From NCBI GenBank assembly GCA_005784505.1, contig VCAZ01000005.1, positions 5,149,001 to 5,213,000 of the forward strand: 64,000 bases of DNA. The letters run 5' to 3'. Origin of the DNA: Bagarius yarrelli. Lineage: Eukaryota; Chordata; Actinopteri; Siluriformes; Sisoridae. Positions 1-14,300 of this stretch are shown piece by piece (the first letter of the stretch is position 1; the number at the start of each line of letters is the position of its first letter). The notes under the pieces were generated by a model. It saw only the letters and a program-made list of their open reading frames with translations. It was not told the DNA's origin and ran no database searches. Position numbers and translations under genes: made by a program.

Positions 1-702
1 TGATGAGTCTTCCTTGTGCTTTTGGTGTCATTAATTGACTGGGCGCCCACTTCTTGGCAGACTAGCAATGGTCCCAAAGTGTCTCCATTTGTAGATTGTT
101 TGCCTAACTGTAGGCTGGTGAATTTCTTAAGTCTTTGAAATAACTTTGTAACCCCTGCCAGCTTTATATAAATCAACAAATCTTGATCGTAGATCCTCTG
201 AAAGTTCATTTTGGCGAGGCGTAGCTCACATAAGCGTGCTCTTCATCTGCAGAGCAAACTCCAAATGTTTAAGGGGTTTTTATTAGTCCACACCTCCTAT
301 TCATTATCCTAACGAGACTCCAGGTGTGCTATAACCTGACTAGAATGAGCTTTTTTTTGAGGTCATTAACTCAAGGGTTCACATAATTTTTCTACAAGCA
401 CTATGAGGTATTTTCGGTTGTTCTCAATAAGGATAACAAAATGTTGTGTTATTATTTTAGACACATTATATTTGTCAATACCCTTGACTTGAATATTGAT
501 TAGATGACATTTTGTAACAAACATCTTAGGAAAACCATGGAACTGCAGAAGGTTCACATACTTTTTTCTTGTCACCGTAAGGCACAAGTTTACATTGTGA
601 TATAAATTCCCCCATAATTAATAATGCTACCCAATAGAAATATTACCAACATATGATGTCCAAAATATCAGATTTTGGCAAATAAAAACAATCAAAAAAA
701 AA

Positions 703-708
<6 letters not shown>

Positions 709-793
<85 letters not shown>
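709..793. repeat. (TA)n(GA)n microsatellite
   Basis: About 31 TA dinucleotides followed directly by about 11 GA dinucleotides. Confidence 0.97.
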
Positions 794-794
<1 letters not shown>

Positions 795-2592
795 AGATAT
801 AGATATGATATAAATAGGCCAAAGCGACTATGTTTAAAAAGAAAACCAATTTTCGAGGCATGCCAAAGGGCTTGCTGGGCTATTTAACTTTTTTTGCTGT
901 CTTCCAAATAAAAAAATTGTAAAAAGTCAAAAATCTGTCTTCCAATGCAAATTTTGAAATTTTTTTTTTCTTTACATTAATTCTCAAGCGACAATTCATA
1001 AGGGAGGGCATTTGTATTTGAGGCCCATTACACTTTTCACTGGTCACTTAAAAAAATGTTGAAAACAGAAAAAGAAAGATTAGTTTATAAATATATGAAT
1101 GCAGTTCACTTTAAAATACTACAATTGTAGTATATGCGTATAAATATGTATAGAACTCAATATTACAGTCTCAGCTTCAGTCTCCCAGTATGTGCCTACA
1201 GCGTCGAAAGACAACATTAAATATAAAATAATGCTGCAGCAGCAACATGAGAATGCGATGATTTGATTATGGACCCCAGGAGAATATTGTCAAGGTAGTG
1301 AGAAAACCTGCATCAGCTGGCTATTTGTGACTGGATCGCCGGAGACAGACGTTAATTCGAGATGTGAACTAGACCACGGCGGTGCGCTCTTATAGGATTG
1401 TACTTCCGCAGTTTTTTAAGGCGAGCTGTCACAAACTGGGTGACTCTACTCATTCCGGCGGATTCACACTGCCCACGCTGTATTGATTTTAATACACCAA
1501 TAACAGGCAATAGAAAATCTTCTGCACAGATGCGGAGGATTTGCTCAGGATGGAATAAATTACCAGCACATGGAGTGCTCGTAGAAGTCCTTGACTTTTG
1601 TATAGGGCTTTTGTGTACCAACAGCAGTTTCTATAGCAGTGGAAGAAGGTAGCACATCCTAACTGAAATTAAAGGAAAAGAAAGATATTCAGCATTATGC
1701 TGCCTACGCACTCATTTAACAACCTAGTTAATGCCACACATCAGCTTCAGGGGCAGGCTTCTAGTAAGGGTTAATCTTGCAACTTGCATCAGGACCAGCA
1801 ACGGCCTGGGGTAATTGTCCCAGACTTGGTTTTCGAATTCTATTGCAGTGAGGGCAGGACAGGGTCTCAACAATAATGGAAGCTGATTTTGAGGGCAAAC
1901 AAAGGGCTCTAGGTGTGTGTGGGCTGCCGGTCGCCTTTGAGACAGACTCCAGCTCCAGCTCGGCCCTAGTGTCACTTCCAATCATCCTGGAGCAGAGCAG
2001 CAGCCCTCTGCCCCCGCATTCTCATTTTCTCCTCATCGGAAACCTGTCTCCACAGGAGTGGTGGATATGCATGAATTAACGCTAGGGAGAATTAGGATCG
2101 AGTTAACACACAGGGCTGGAAAAACGAGTCTGGCGGGAGGAAAGTGGGAGGGCGTTGAATGAGAGTGAGTACTGCTGGGAGAATCCGAATCGAGCAACTT
2201 CTCCAGCATTTAACAACCACAAAGTCTTGTCTGTGGTGACCTTGTTTGGTGCGGGAGTGAAAATTGAACGACAGCGATTAAACACTGAATATGTATCCTT
2301 GTATGTAAAATCTACTAAAAAGACAGTGGCAGAAATGAGAAACCAGCATGCATCACATGATCTGCTTCTCTGCCACAAAACAACAATTTAGAAGGTAACA
2401 AAAACTGGTGACATGCAAATGTAAAAGCGTGCCACTGCAAACCTTTTTTAGCTTACAAGCTCCTATTTTTCAAACAAAACACTTGCAAACTAATTTTTCA
2501 CAGGAGCATTTCTAACACATGAAAGCAACACAAAACCACAGTAGTAAAACCCAGTACTTGCTAACCGTGTTTGTAAGCACACCTTACAATCT

Positions 2593-2616
2593 AACACACA
2601 CACACACACACACACA
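2593..2616. repeat. (CA)n microsatellite
   Basis: About 12 uninterrupted CA dinucleotides. Confidence 0.95.
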
Positions 2617-3439
2617 AGCGATTCAGACTTGGATGATGCTCAATTAGGATAATTATCACACGTCGCTTTTATTTATTCATAACTATCTGATTCCTGGTAA
2701 ACTCTGTGTGAATATAATACGCTTAGCATAGACAGCTGTCAACTCGTCAGCATCTGCAGCTTTATCTCAGCATCAAACCAGACGAGGACATGTCTACAGA
2801 AACGTTTTAAACCACTAATCACCCGTCAGCCTATTAAGAACCAGAGCTGTACATTACGCCGTTTAAAAAAACAGAATAGTGTACATGGAACAGATGAAGT
2901 TACACGTTTTAAATAAATGGAAATTAGCAAAAGTGTGTTTGTGACTTTGGAAAACAAGAACAATTCTCAAAGCACTGCATGCAGAAATGTACTATAATCT
3001 TTACAGCGCACTAGTCCATGTCCATATATGTATTAACATCAGGGCGGTGTATTGGCAAGAGCATTACAATGCATTACAATACTTATCACGATATGTGGGT
3101 CACAATACAGTATATCGCAAAATATAATAATACTTATTGCAATACAAAATGTAAAACAAATGGCTAAAAATATGACAAATACAAAGCCGGAGGCGCCCTT
3201 ATTTTTCCCGCCATGCTTGTTTCTCAGCCATATGAGTCAGTGACAACAACAATAGGACACAAGTTTGACACACTGATGTCTCTAATTAAATATTAACCTG
3301 TTTAAAACATCATTTAAATGGGTATTGATAACAAGTTTGAATATCAACACACAATCATCGCAAACTACAGTTTCTTCATTTACGTTCTAGGGAGACAGTA
3401 TAAACTTTTGGTAAAGAATTAATATATATATAAGTTTGT

Positions 3440-3660
3440 TTTGTAATCCATAAACTGGATCGGTGTTCCAGTTTATCTGAAAGGGGTTCAGTGACGTTCA
3501 TCCCAGGGCTTTGTACAAAATCAATTCCTTTCACTCCAGCCATGGAGACGACATTGTTATGCTGAAATAGTGTTTGGGTCTCAGAGAAGGGAAATTGTAA
3601 AGCTATAGCATACAGAGACATTCTAGACAACTGGAAGCAGGAAGCCACCAATAATGAGCA
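3440..3660 (+). mobile_element. MITE-like copy (Tc1-type nonautonomous element), decayed
   Basis: Contains GGGTTCAGTGACGTTCATC, CAGGGCTTTGTACA, TTATGCTGAAATAGTGTTTG, GGTCTCAGAGAAGGGAAATT and AGACATTCTAGACAACTGGA in the same order as the better copy near 23370-23610. No coding capacity. Confidence 0.6.
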
Positions 3661-6600
3661 TGCAACAAAGGAAACGTTCTATCAAATGTCTAGTAAATTG
3701 ATACAGGATTTTTTACAAATATTGAGCACCAAGTCAAAGACCTGAGCCAACACATAATACTAACGCTTTATCATAGGGTGTCAGGACGTTCGTGCCATCT
3801 TAATACATCAACATGCTGTCTGACCCAAGAGATAAAAGCAGGTCAAAGAAAGCAAAAGAAAAATTATTGGCTGCATACGTGTACAGCTCAAGCATGGACA
3901 GATCAATCCTACCAGCACGTTGGTAAGGTATTAAATCGAAAATGGCAAGCAGAATTTAGTGATATGAGGTTTGCTGAAGTGAAAGTTATTAACAAATTTA
4001 AGAGGATGTCTGGACTCACATTCCATAAACAGATCATTTCAAATTAAAACATTTTCTATTCATCTGAAAAGCTGCATGTGAAAGTCTGTCCTCCGACTGT
4101 TCTTCTGTGCAAACATTACAGCCGCGTCACTGATAAAACCTGACAGAACTACTTCACTAAATGAGACTTCTTCAAAAGCTTAACTCCCTACTTTTAATAA
4201 ACATTTTCTTCTCCATTCTGATTACGTGCTCCTTTGTAAATCTGTAGTATTCGCTCTAATAGAATAATTAGGATAATATTGTCAGCAACAATGAAGCCCT
4301 GTAATTACATGCAAATGTAATATTGAAGCACATACCTATCGAGCTGCCTAAGGCACACAAGCGAGAAGCATTTTGTTCTTTCTAGGACAGATCACTCCAC
4401 AGAAAAAACAGCACACGCCTGCTAATGCTAGCTAACGCATTGCTTTATGGTCATGCTTTGAACACTAATCATTTTTAAAAAAAAATCATCATTAACATGA
4501 TGGAAGTTTCATTTGTGTGTCCGCAACCATGCCCAGATGTTCAGAAGCATTAATCGTTATATCGCATTTCCAATGAAACACAAAAAAAATTTGCCCAGGC
4601 TTAACATGAAGCCAGTCATTAGTGAGCATGCAAAGAGCCCCAGCCAAGCTAGCTAGCAGATTTAAATAAGGACACGCTCAGATGTGAGCCAGATATGAAG
4701 TGGAATCAGATAGACAACATGTGAAAGAATACAAATCACAACTCCAAGTCTGGTGAATTTCCTGCTCAGACAACCCTCAGGCAAGGGGCAAAGCTTCCAA
4801 CATAATTGGGGCACAGCAAATTAGTTTCACATACTAGAGCCAAGGTACAGCATTTACTAGAGTAAAAAATAGTAAAGAAGACCTATCAACATGCCCAGGA
4901 ACTCTTTTGAGTGTGTTGTGAGGTTCAAAATGTGGGTCAAATCATAAGAGGCTGAAGTTTCCTATGTACTGCTACACTGATCATGTTGTCCATCTTCACA
5001 CTTGAATCTGAAGATCATTTCCGTACAGAATATGCAACAAGGTCTGGTGTACCTATTCTCACAGCAGACATGCAGCGCTGCACAAAAACCACAGCAACAC
5101 ACTGACTTCCTGTCACAAGACACGATGAGGTGGGGAAGCGTCTTCGAAAGGGAGGTGTGAGGTCAAAAAGCCATCTTACAACAAATTGAACAGAACATCA
5201 TGCGAGCCTGCACGTGTTCAATTGTTCATTCTAGTTTAATGAAACAAAGAGCACAAAATATGACCACACGCACCACCATACACTCTTCTCCCAGAAGAGG
5301 TCACAAATCGAAAGATCCCAATAAACTGCGATAAAAAGCCAAACGGCTCAAAGTACAGATAGCCAAATGGCATGACGATGCAGCCCTGAAGTGAAAAAGG
5401 AAATCTCTTCTGAATTCATGCATATGTAATCAGCAGCATGACCTCTGGGCACTTGTTTTCCACCACACACACACGGCTTACATGCTAACATTCAAATGAA
5501 GCTTTCAGAGAGAGGCAAGAGAAATGGTCTGTTGAAATTCAAGGCATCGCTGTGCTCCAAGAAGAAATCAAAGATAAAAATGTTCTCAGATGTAGGAAAT
5601 AAGATTGCACTGTCTGAATTCAACCATGTCCACATCATCAGCATAAACACACTAATCTAATTTAAACAATTGGATTATCACAAAGCAAAAGCAGAGTATT
5701 GAATAAAATTTAAAACAAAGTTAAAAAAAACCAAAAGATATGCGGGTTAGTCACGACAACTCAAAGAACACACAGGGAGAAAGGAAAGCTTTCAGAGGAA
5801 AGCAGTGCGACATCTTCGTCTCAGCGCAGTGTAAAGGAGTAACACCGTAAAGTGTGTAGAGAGCAGTTCTTGGTTCACATTGTGCTCGTGCCGAAGAGCT
5901 GAAATTGCTAAATCTTTTGGATCAACTGAAATTGTGCAATATTCACTTGTGGTGGATTTCAGAGAACATCCTGTAACAGTCACATGATCACATCAGCAAT
6001 GAAAAACAAGTTAACTGTAGCGCTGGCATAGAACACCATCAAGTATTAAAAAGGTTTGATAAATATGAATTTGTATCGCAGCAGGATTTCCATATGTGAG
6101 CACTGATTTTGGTGGTAGGTTTCGGTGACCCTGAGAGGTCCGTAAAGCTGAGCTATTCCCTTGATATTTTTTTACATTAAAAATATAAGCTAACAATTTC
6201 AGCCTGTTACAAGGGTATAACCAAATAAACCACTGATCATTAATAACAATTAAACTAAATTACAGTGTGTTATGGTTAATGTGGAAGAACTTAATTGTCC
6301 TCTGAAACATCTGACTTCAAATCTTTTGGTTGAACTAGTCCGAAGAAAGTTCACTAGACCTCCTCGCCCAACAATAGCATCTAATCTCACCGACACACAT
6401 CCCCACAGTCTTGTTCCCACGTCTACATCTGGAAAGGAATTGAACACATTTTACAGTTAAAAAGCTCTCTGGCTGGAAAGAAGTTTAGAACTAATCAAGT
6501 CTGGTCAATCGAAAAAAGTTTTGGGCTTCTTGCGCATAATGCAACGATTGAATTAGATTTCATAAGCCTGCAGTGTCTTCAGTGTTCTCCTGTATTCTTC

Positions 6601-9039
6601 TATCTGCACATCAAGTTAATTCGATTTTTATTTGTATAGAATCGCTGTGTAATGCTATAAAACCCACACACTGAAACATGCTAAATGCAATTAACTGACC
6701 TTCATGGTGCAAGTGCTTAGACAGACACCGCTGCTGGATTCCCACCTTTTAATTACACTGTATTGCATTGTTTTGAAAGCTACAGTTCATCAGAAATTAT
6801 TTGATCTTACCGCAATATTTAGTCCACATTTTTCATGTTTTGAACGCATTGGGCCTGAAGTGTCGTAGCACCCATATAACATGCTTTTACAACGTTTTAG
6901 TTATTACGCTTGCATGTATAGATTTTCACCTAGCCGGTTTTAGTCCGATCGCAGATTCTTAATAGTTTTTGTGAATCTAAGTGTGCAGTCTGCATACACA
7001 CATTAAGTGCAATCTAAAATAATAATAATAATTAGGAACTAAATAATAAGCAGTGTGGAAGTTCAGTCTGGTTTTAGTCTGGTCAGCACATATAGCTATA
7101 TATTTGCCTGCTTGGTTGTTTGTTAAGTTTTGCATTATGTCCTTCTCAGCAAAACATCAGTAGAATATGACCGTTAGACAGCAAGGAGAAGAGAGTAAAA
7201 CCACGGCAACGTTGCTCTACAGTTTGTTTGCATACCATCAACATTCGAGGTTAGACTAGCTAAAGACATGATTAAAAGTTACTAATAAAGATTATTAATA
7301 ATTATCATTAATAACGTCCGCTGTACTATGTGCATGTCGCAACCTTTGAAACTTTCACATATCACATCTGGATAAATAAATTATTTTGTACAATTCAAAA
7401 CTCCAATGACCAACAAATCAGAAACATTTTATTATATGATAAGTGCATCATGACTTAATCGCATGTACAAAATTTAAGTGTGTGGATCTGTGGTGGTCGA
7501 TAGGTCACTGTTTTTCCTCGCTTTACCCCTTGCTTTTAATTAGCTTATAAACATCCATGCACATTTTACTTTCACTTTCGTATTAGCGACAATTAGCAAT
7601 CCTGAAAAATTTCCAGCTCTGAAAAAATATTACTGATGTTGAACAAATCAAGTGAGTTTTCATATTAAAATCATGAAATCGTCTTTTTAAAGAGTGCAGA
7701 CAGAGAAGGGAAAGACAAGTTCAGCCGTGGTATTTTACCGGTTTTAAAGCAGTGTTTCACTCGAAACTGCAGATACCAAGCAGGTTTTTCCACCAGCGAA
7801 CAAGCAGTTCGCACCCGCCAAAAACAGGAGCCCTTTTGGAGTAAGTGTGCGAATGTGTGGACAATGTGATTTGATCCATAAGTTAACTGTAGGCAGTACG
7901 AATAAACACTACAATGAAATTAACAAAATATTGCAAATGTTTTTTTAATGACTACGTGCAGACTGAAGTTCTACATAGCACATGATATAAATCACAAGTG
8001 GAAGCGTAAAGTGGAAACTTGAATTGTTATTCGTATTAGCTATGCTCGGCAGAAAAATCTCCGAATACAGGTTAAAGTGTTTAAAGAAACATATGTTGGT
8101 TAAATTTATTTCTAAGATACTGTCTGGGATATTTTATACTGCATAATTTAGCATGGTGTTGCATATCGCACATTTCCTACATATATTGCAGCCATACAAA
8201 TTAAGCAAATACAATGCAATGAAAATCACTGACATGACCTTTTGCATAATTTTCCACAATGGAGATTAAACAAAAATATTTTAAAAATTACCTAATTCTT
8301 TAGTTCCGATTTGGGGGTGTGGCTACACAAAGTTGGGATTTTTCTATTGACGCATAATTACATAGAAAGCTTTTCCCATAGAGCGTTTACCAGATCCGGA
8401 TCCAGCGATTTATCATAAATGTAGTCATGTCTCAGAACCTGCAGCCTCAGAAATATTGTACAATAATCACAAACAGCTTAAAGCTGCAGTAACGGCAGAA
8501 CTACTACTAATCACCATATTGTTAGTGTGTGTTTGTAGTTGCTAAGTGCATTAAATGAGTGTTGCAGTCCATCGCTGTGTGTCCTGTGAGAATACTGTGT
8601 TATTCCTGTTAAATTCTGTGTATGTGTGCGTGTTCACGTTAAGTCACAGATGTTCCTGCTTCCTGACTGAGTTCCTGCGGGGCGTTCGCTGATGTGGCGC
8701 AATGTCCTAATCACGTCTAATGGCAAATAATTGTCTCAATCACATCACCCAAAATAAACATCCAATGTTCCTTCATAGCGTTGCATTCCTAATGACATTA
8801 GCCACAGCAGGAGATTTAGTGACACTAATGACGGTTTAGGGTTGCATGACGTTGCGCATGATGTGAGCTGCAACAGCTAAAAACTAAATCCAGCAAAAAT
8901 GCACACTTACCACAATTACTCTTTTACAAATGGAAAAATACAGAATCTGTTTAAAGCAAACGTGAATAGGGGTTGGGATCAAACTTAAGGCCCCCCTATC
9001 ATGAAACATAAAATAATAATAATAATATTCAATTCATTG

Positions 9040-9285
9040 TCATTGTGTAAGGTACGTGTACAGAGCCAATGAAATGCAGTGTTTTTCGCATATCCCATCT
9101 TAGTAAGTTGGGGGTCAGAGCGCAGGGTCAGCTATGATACAGCGCCCCTGGAGCAGGAAGGGTTAAGGGTCTTGCTCAAGGACTCAACAATGGCTGACTT
9201 GCCGGTGGTGGGGCTTGAACCCAGGTGTTTCTGGTCTCCTGATCAGCAACTCAGCACCTTAACCATTTGAGCCACCACTGCCCCA
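9040..9285 (-). mobile_element. tRNA-headed SINE
   Basis: Read on the minus strand it starts with a tRNA-like GTGGTGGCTCAAATGGTTAA head with a B-box-like GGTTCAAGCCCC-type stretch. It then has the family body (CTTGAGCAAGACCCTTAACC, and a ...GCGCTGTATCATAGCTGACC segment) and an A-rich end near 9000-9040. Best-preserved head in the window. Confidence 0.75.
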
Positions 9286-9289
9286 AAAG

Positions 9290-11359
9290 CATACAAAGGT
9301 ACCTTTAGCGGAGAGAATAGTGAGAGAATAAACTTGAGCTGCTATATTCAGAGGCCCAAAACCCAGATTTAATTTTTAAAAAAGTCATTTTATATTGTTT
9401 AAATTGTTTTTAATATGATAAACCAAAGTAACCGAACGAGAGAAACATAGTAAAGAAAAATATTAAGTTCATATTTAAATTCATATTTTTTTATAAACAA
9501 GTGATTCACCACTACATTATGCAGCAGCACAGCCAAACACGAGCAATGTGAGCAACGAGCACACAAGCACAGCAAACTGATGCTGTTAAAAACCCCACCC
9601 CCCTTAACCGCAAACTGGTTTGCTGTGCTGCAATACCAGGAAATGGCAAGTTCAAAACAAGCGATGAGTCACAGGCAATCAATGGCACTAGGAGAATGCA
9701 GGAGACCTGGCACAAAGCTGAAGAGGAAAATTACCACACCTGTCTTAACGTATCGCCGTGGGAAAAAACCTCAGCAGTTCGAGCACAGCAATATGGCGTG
9801 ATACGGCGCAGTCAAAGTGCTTCATGATCACTACATGATCAGCAGTGTATTTATGGGCGGTCGAGCGATATACTGTTATTTTCAACACGTAAAACGTTCT
9901 AAAAAACTAGAAATTGTAAATTAAGCCCATGCCTAAAACTAAATATTGCACATCCCTATAAAAAAAATTTTTTGTTAAGATGCTTAATATGAAAAATGCC
10001 TTCAAACATAACTTTAATGCAATGTTATATTTTAAAACAAAGTTGTAACTATAGAAAAGCTAATGATTGTTAGCTAACCAAACATGTAATAAGACCGCGT
10101 CTATTGGAAAAATCAGTCTAGGCATCACAATAGGAAAAAAGTCTTGATTTTTGTCTAAAGCTCAAATGATCTCACACCAGACCGAAATCTAACAGCAGCT
10201 TTTTTCTGTGCTTTGCAAACCTCTTTTTATCCCCAGAAAAGCGGTAACCTATAAATAACAGACAGGCATTAAAAAGAGGCCTATTGGCACGAATGGAAGG
10301 GAGGCACTTTAAGCCTTTGTGCTATACACTCGGCACCGAGCCGCTGAAAGACAATGGGGTGTCAGAGGCCTGAGGTGGCCGTGCTCCCTTTGCTCTTTAG
10401 TTAGGTGGGCTTTTCAGTCATGCATAGCACCCGGGCCCCCATCCCCCTTTCCTGTCACTAGCACATTTCAATGTAAATGGGCCGAATGAATGGCTGCAGC
10501 TGCCCCATCAAAAGAAGAGCAGTGCTAAAGGAGCCAGGGATTGAGAGTCAGCCAGGCCAAGCTCGCCTTCTCCAAAATGCCCCCAAACCCCCACGCCTCA
10601 TCAGAGGAGAAAAGCTAAAGGAAAGGGAAATTCTGCTTTACATTCCACATAATTATAAACCATGACGCAGAGGCAGGTCTGTGCTTTCACTTTGGAAGGG
10701 AGTTTGAGTTGTATAAAACCTGTGAAACTATAAAGGACAAGGTAAAGGGGCATATTTATTACATATACTCTACAGCACAGTGAAATTTGTTTCTTTGCAT
10801 AGCCCGGTTTGGAAACTCACAGTGTGTACAGACAGTGTGAAACCATTTACAGCTAAAAATGGCTGAATATGACTACAGCCTGTAGCTAGTGCACTTATGA
10901 AGCAGCTAATGATCTCACAAAATCATTACAGCAATTAAGCTATCATTATTACAGTTTCGGTGAGGTATAAAGACTTTTATAAACACCGATGCCACAGCCA
11001 GAAAACAAGAAGTGTTTTGAAAGAAAGGCAAGGCGTCTCTCTAATAGTTTGGCCTACCCTGCAGAGAGGAGAGAGGGAGAGGGAGAATATGGCCAGAGCC
11101 ACCTGTTCCTCTGCAGTAAAAACACACAATCCGCCTGTAACGTCTCTTTTTCTCTTTCTCTTCCTCTCGCTTATCAGCTCGCTTCAAACACCCAGTGAGC
11201 CACACATGGATAATACATCACTCCTCGCTCAGCACATCCAATCATAACAACTGCTGTCTCCAATCCTCCCTCCTCCTGCCTACTCACTTCAGCCCACACA
11301 AAGTGAATCTGCAGTCTTTGGCTCTCTCTCTTTCTTTCTCTTGCTTGCTTGCTCGCTCG

Positions 11360-11391
<32 letters not shown>

Positions 11392-14300
11392 TACAGCTAA
11401 TATTCATAGGTTAAATGGAAATCTCTTTCCATCTCTCTCTTTCTCTTTTCCTCTCTCTCTCTCTCTCTCTCCATATAAGGCTTACTGCAAAAGATGAAAA
11501 GAGACACTGGGCGAAAGCATCCTGAGCAAAAACACTGCGGCAAAGGCAGAGTAGAGAAGAGATGAGAGGGCTAGGCCTATCGCTTTTGATACAGAAGATT
11601 TAGCGAGATATAAAATTGGTCCTGCAGTATGAGCACAATCTGGGCTGGAGAGATAAACACCTCCCGAATAAACCTTTTCGAAATGCCCAAATCAAGAACA
11701 CTAAATCAAGTCATTCCAGCTGCCTTCGCATACATCATGATGCAACAGTGACTCGAATACGGTAGACTGACAAAAGACACTAGTAATATACAGGCCAAAA
11801 TTTTAAAATATTAACACTAGTTTTAAAGTTAAATTTTCCACTTTCCATCTTAACATATATTTTGTAAGGTCACCATTTTTATTTGTGACACAGTTCATGA
11901 CAATCACGCTGGCTGCAGAAACAGAGACCACACTAGCAGACCTCAACTGTGTTTTTTGTGTGTTTTGGCTCAGATCCATCAAGTGGACACTGTTCTTAAC
12001 CCTCCGGATGAACAAAAATGAAGCATCTAATGTGACCTCAGCCGTGTGTGTGTTGCCAAAAAAGGAGGAGAACAATTTAAGAGATTAAAATGGCATTTGG
12101 CATCCAAAAACAGGGCCTACAAACTATTAGGACAGAAAGACAGACACGAAACAGGCAGGAATGTTGCTGTTTACTGAAACACAAAACAAACTGTACTTAG
12201 AAAAGTTGATAAACGGAAGAAATAAACGCACAATAACCAATACAAGACCACAAATCATTCTGAAATCAGCCTGAAACAGGAATAAAGCAGATACAGGGCA
12301 TTTTCGGGTTTTTCTTTCTCACTTGCAAACATTTCTAGCGTTTACAATTGTCTGTATGTTTCCTGGTATATATAAGTTTTGTATAAATCACTGGTTAAAG
12401 ATCTTTACATTTAAGCCCTGCAACCTAAAGGAAGAACTGTAGAAAGCAGCTGTTATCAAAGTGGATGATCAACCAGTTTCACTCTGAGGCTAGCTAGGGC
12501 AGAACGTTGGTTCAGCAATGTTGACACTAGTAGACCTTGGTGCACAGAAGCAGTGCAACGTACACACACTATTTTCCTACATTGTATTTTTACAGAAAAC
12601 ATACAGGATATTTTGATTAAGTGAGTGGTTTGCAAACTAGCCTGTAATGGATGTGACTATTACACGACCAACTGTTATTGGATCTCCCACAAGCCGTAGT
12701 ACCAGTGTAACCGTGGCAACCAGACATGAACTAGCACAAGCAGGGTGAATACAAACAGGGCGTTAAAATTTACTGCCTGCTTTCCTAAATGATCGGTTAT
12801 ATTATGTCTACCATGGATTGTTGAAACAGAAAGTGCAAGTGTTTGGGGCTTTTAGGGACATTTTCGTTGTTGCTTCTTTGTACAAAAAGAATGACACACA
12901 AAACAGGTCTATGGTGTAGGGGTCTAACCAACACACACACAAAAAAAAAACACCTAAAAAAAGAAAATCTGGTAGACTTCACATTCGAAGCAGTCAGCAT
13001 GTAAAGATATCGTCTGTGCAGTCATCTTCCTGAGATGGAAAACTACATTAACAAAATGTTACAAACACACACAAACACACACACACACCTCTGCCACAGC
13101 TGGATCTCTCTCACGTTCTCTCTCTACAGCGCTGCGTAAAGGAATCAGTATGGGATATTTCGCAATAAAAGCAAAACCCTATCTGAAGATCCAAACCTTC
13201 AAAACAAGTCTTTTTAACGGTGCACACATCGACTGACAGAATTTGTTGCTTTGCAATTTTGTTCTAAAGTCAAACCACTAATGTTGCACTGTAGTTAAAA
13301 TCACAGATCTTGCCCAACTCGACCACAAAAAGATAAACAGGTCAGCAAACCAGGCCCTCTATAAATATAGTCACACAATAAAACCCTCCCAGCTGAGTTT
13401 CTATTTCATTTTAAAAGTCTTTGACCAAAACTAAAAACAACAAACCCGCGGGCGACGACACTGAGCCTGAGGATTGGTCCTATATTATGTATTAATAAAC
13501 GTATTTAAAAAAATCATTAAAACCCTCCCCCACCCTCACTTTCTGACTACAACTCGTTCTACTGGGAGGGTCGACGGTTGATTTATACATGACGCAGCTT
13601 CTGACAGGAGCAGATAAAACATGTGACTGTTAGCCTCACATCATCAGCCTGCAGTGAAAAGGGAAAAACATCAGCCGTTTATCCAGCCGTGTATCACCGG
13701 CTTCCAGGGATGATGTGCAGATTATTTTTCTTTGGCAACAATCCAAGGATTCTGACGGAATACACGTTTTGACTTAATTAGAGAACCAGATGTCACCTTT
13801 TAAAATGTGCTACACTAGTGAAACCGCGAAATCCTGATTTTATTCCAGATCTGTTTTTTTCTTTAAAAAATATATATACACACATCCCATCTACATTACA
13901 TAGTCTGTCTCGGGCTATTTTGCAGTTTGCAGGAAAGTTCCCGAAAGAAAAAAAAAAAGTGTAAGTGGCTTGTTCCAGACTCCAGAGGCATCTTCATGAA
14001 AGTTAGCAGCTTAATCATGTGAATTATTATGCTAATTATTAGTAATGCTAATTAAAAAATGAAAAGCAGACTACACATTCCAGAATTACTGCATTCAAAC
14101 ATGTTTACTTTAAAGGTATTAATTAGCCTGAGATGTGCCATGTTGACAGGTTGACGTGTTTTCGAATATCAAAAGTTCAGAATTATTTCCTGATACACTG
14201 AAGTACACAAAAGTACCCATGGGTACTGGAATGTATACTATTCAGAAAGGATCTTAACTACAAATATTTAGTATTCTACTTTTACTTATCAGCTTCTGGA

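Larger units (their letters stand above)
1..9060. other. Noncoding region, no gene recognised
   Basis: All open frames here are short and none resembles a known protein. Contents: a (TA)n(GA)n run at 709-793, a (CA)n run at 2593-2616, a MITE-like copy near 3440-3660, and a GC-richer block near 1870-2100. The rest is unique-looking AT-rich DNA with few identifiable repeats. If the minus-strand promoter at 16.5-17.6 kb belongs to ankrd11, this would be part of its long 5' introns (inference). Confidence 0.4.

Noticed and set aside
643..887. Frames rich in YIYIYI and RERERE
   Set aside because: Translations of the (TA)n(GA)n microsatellite.
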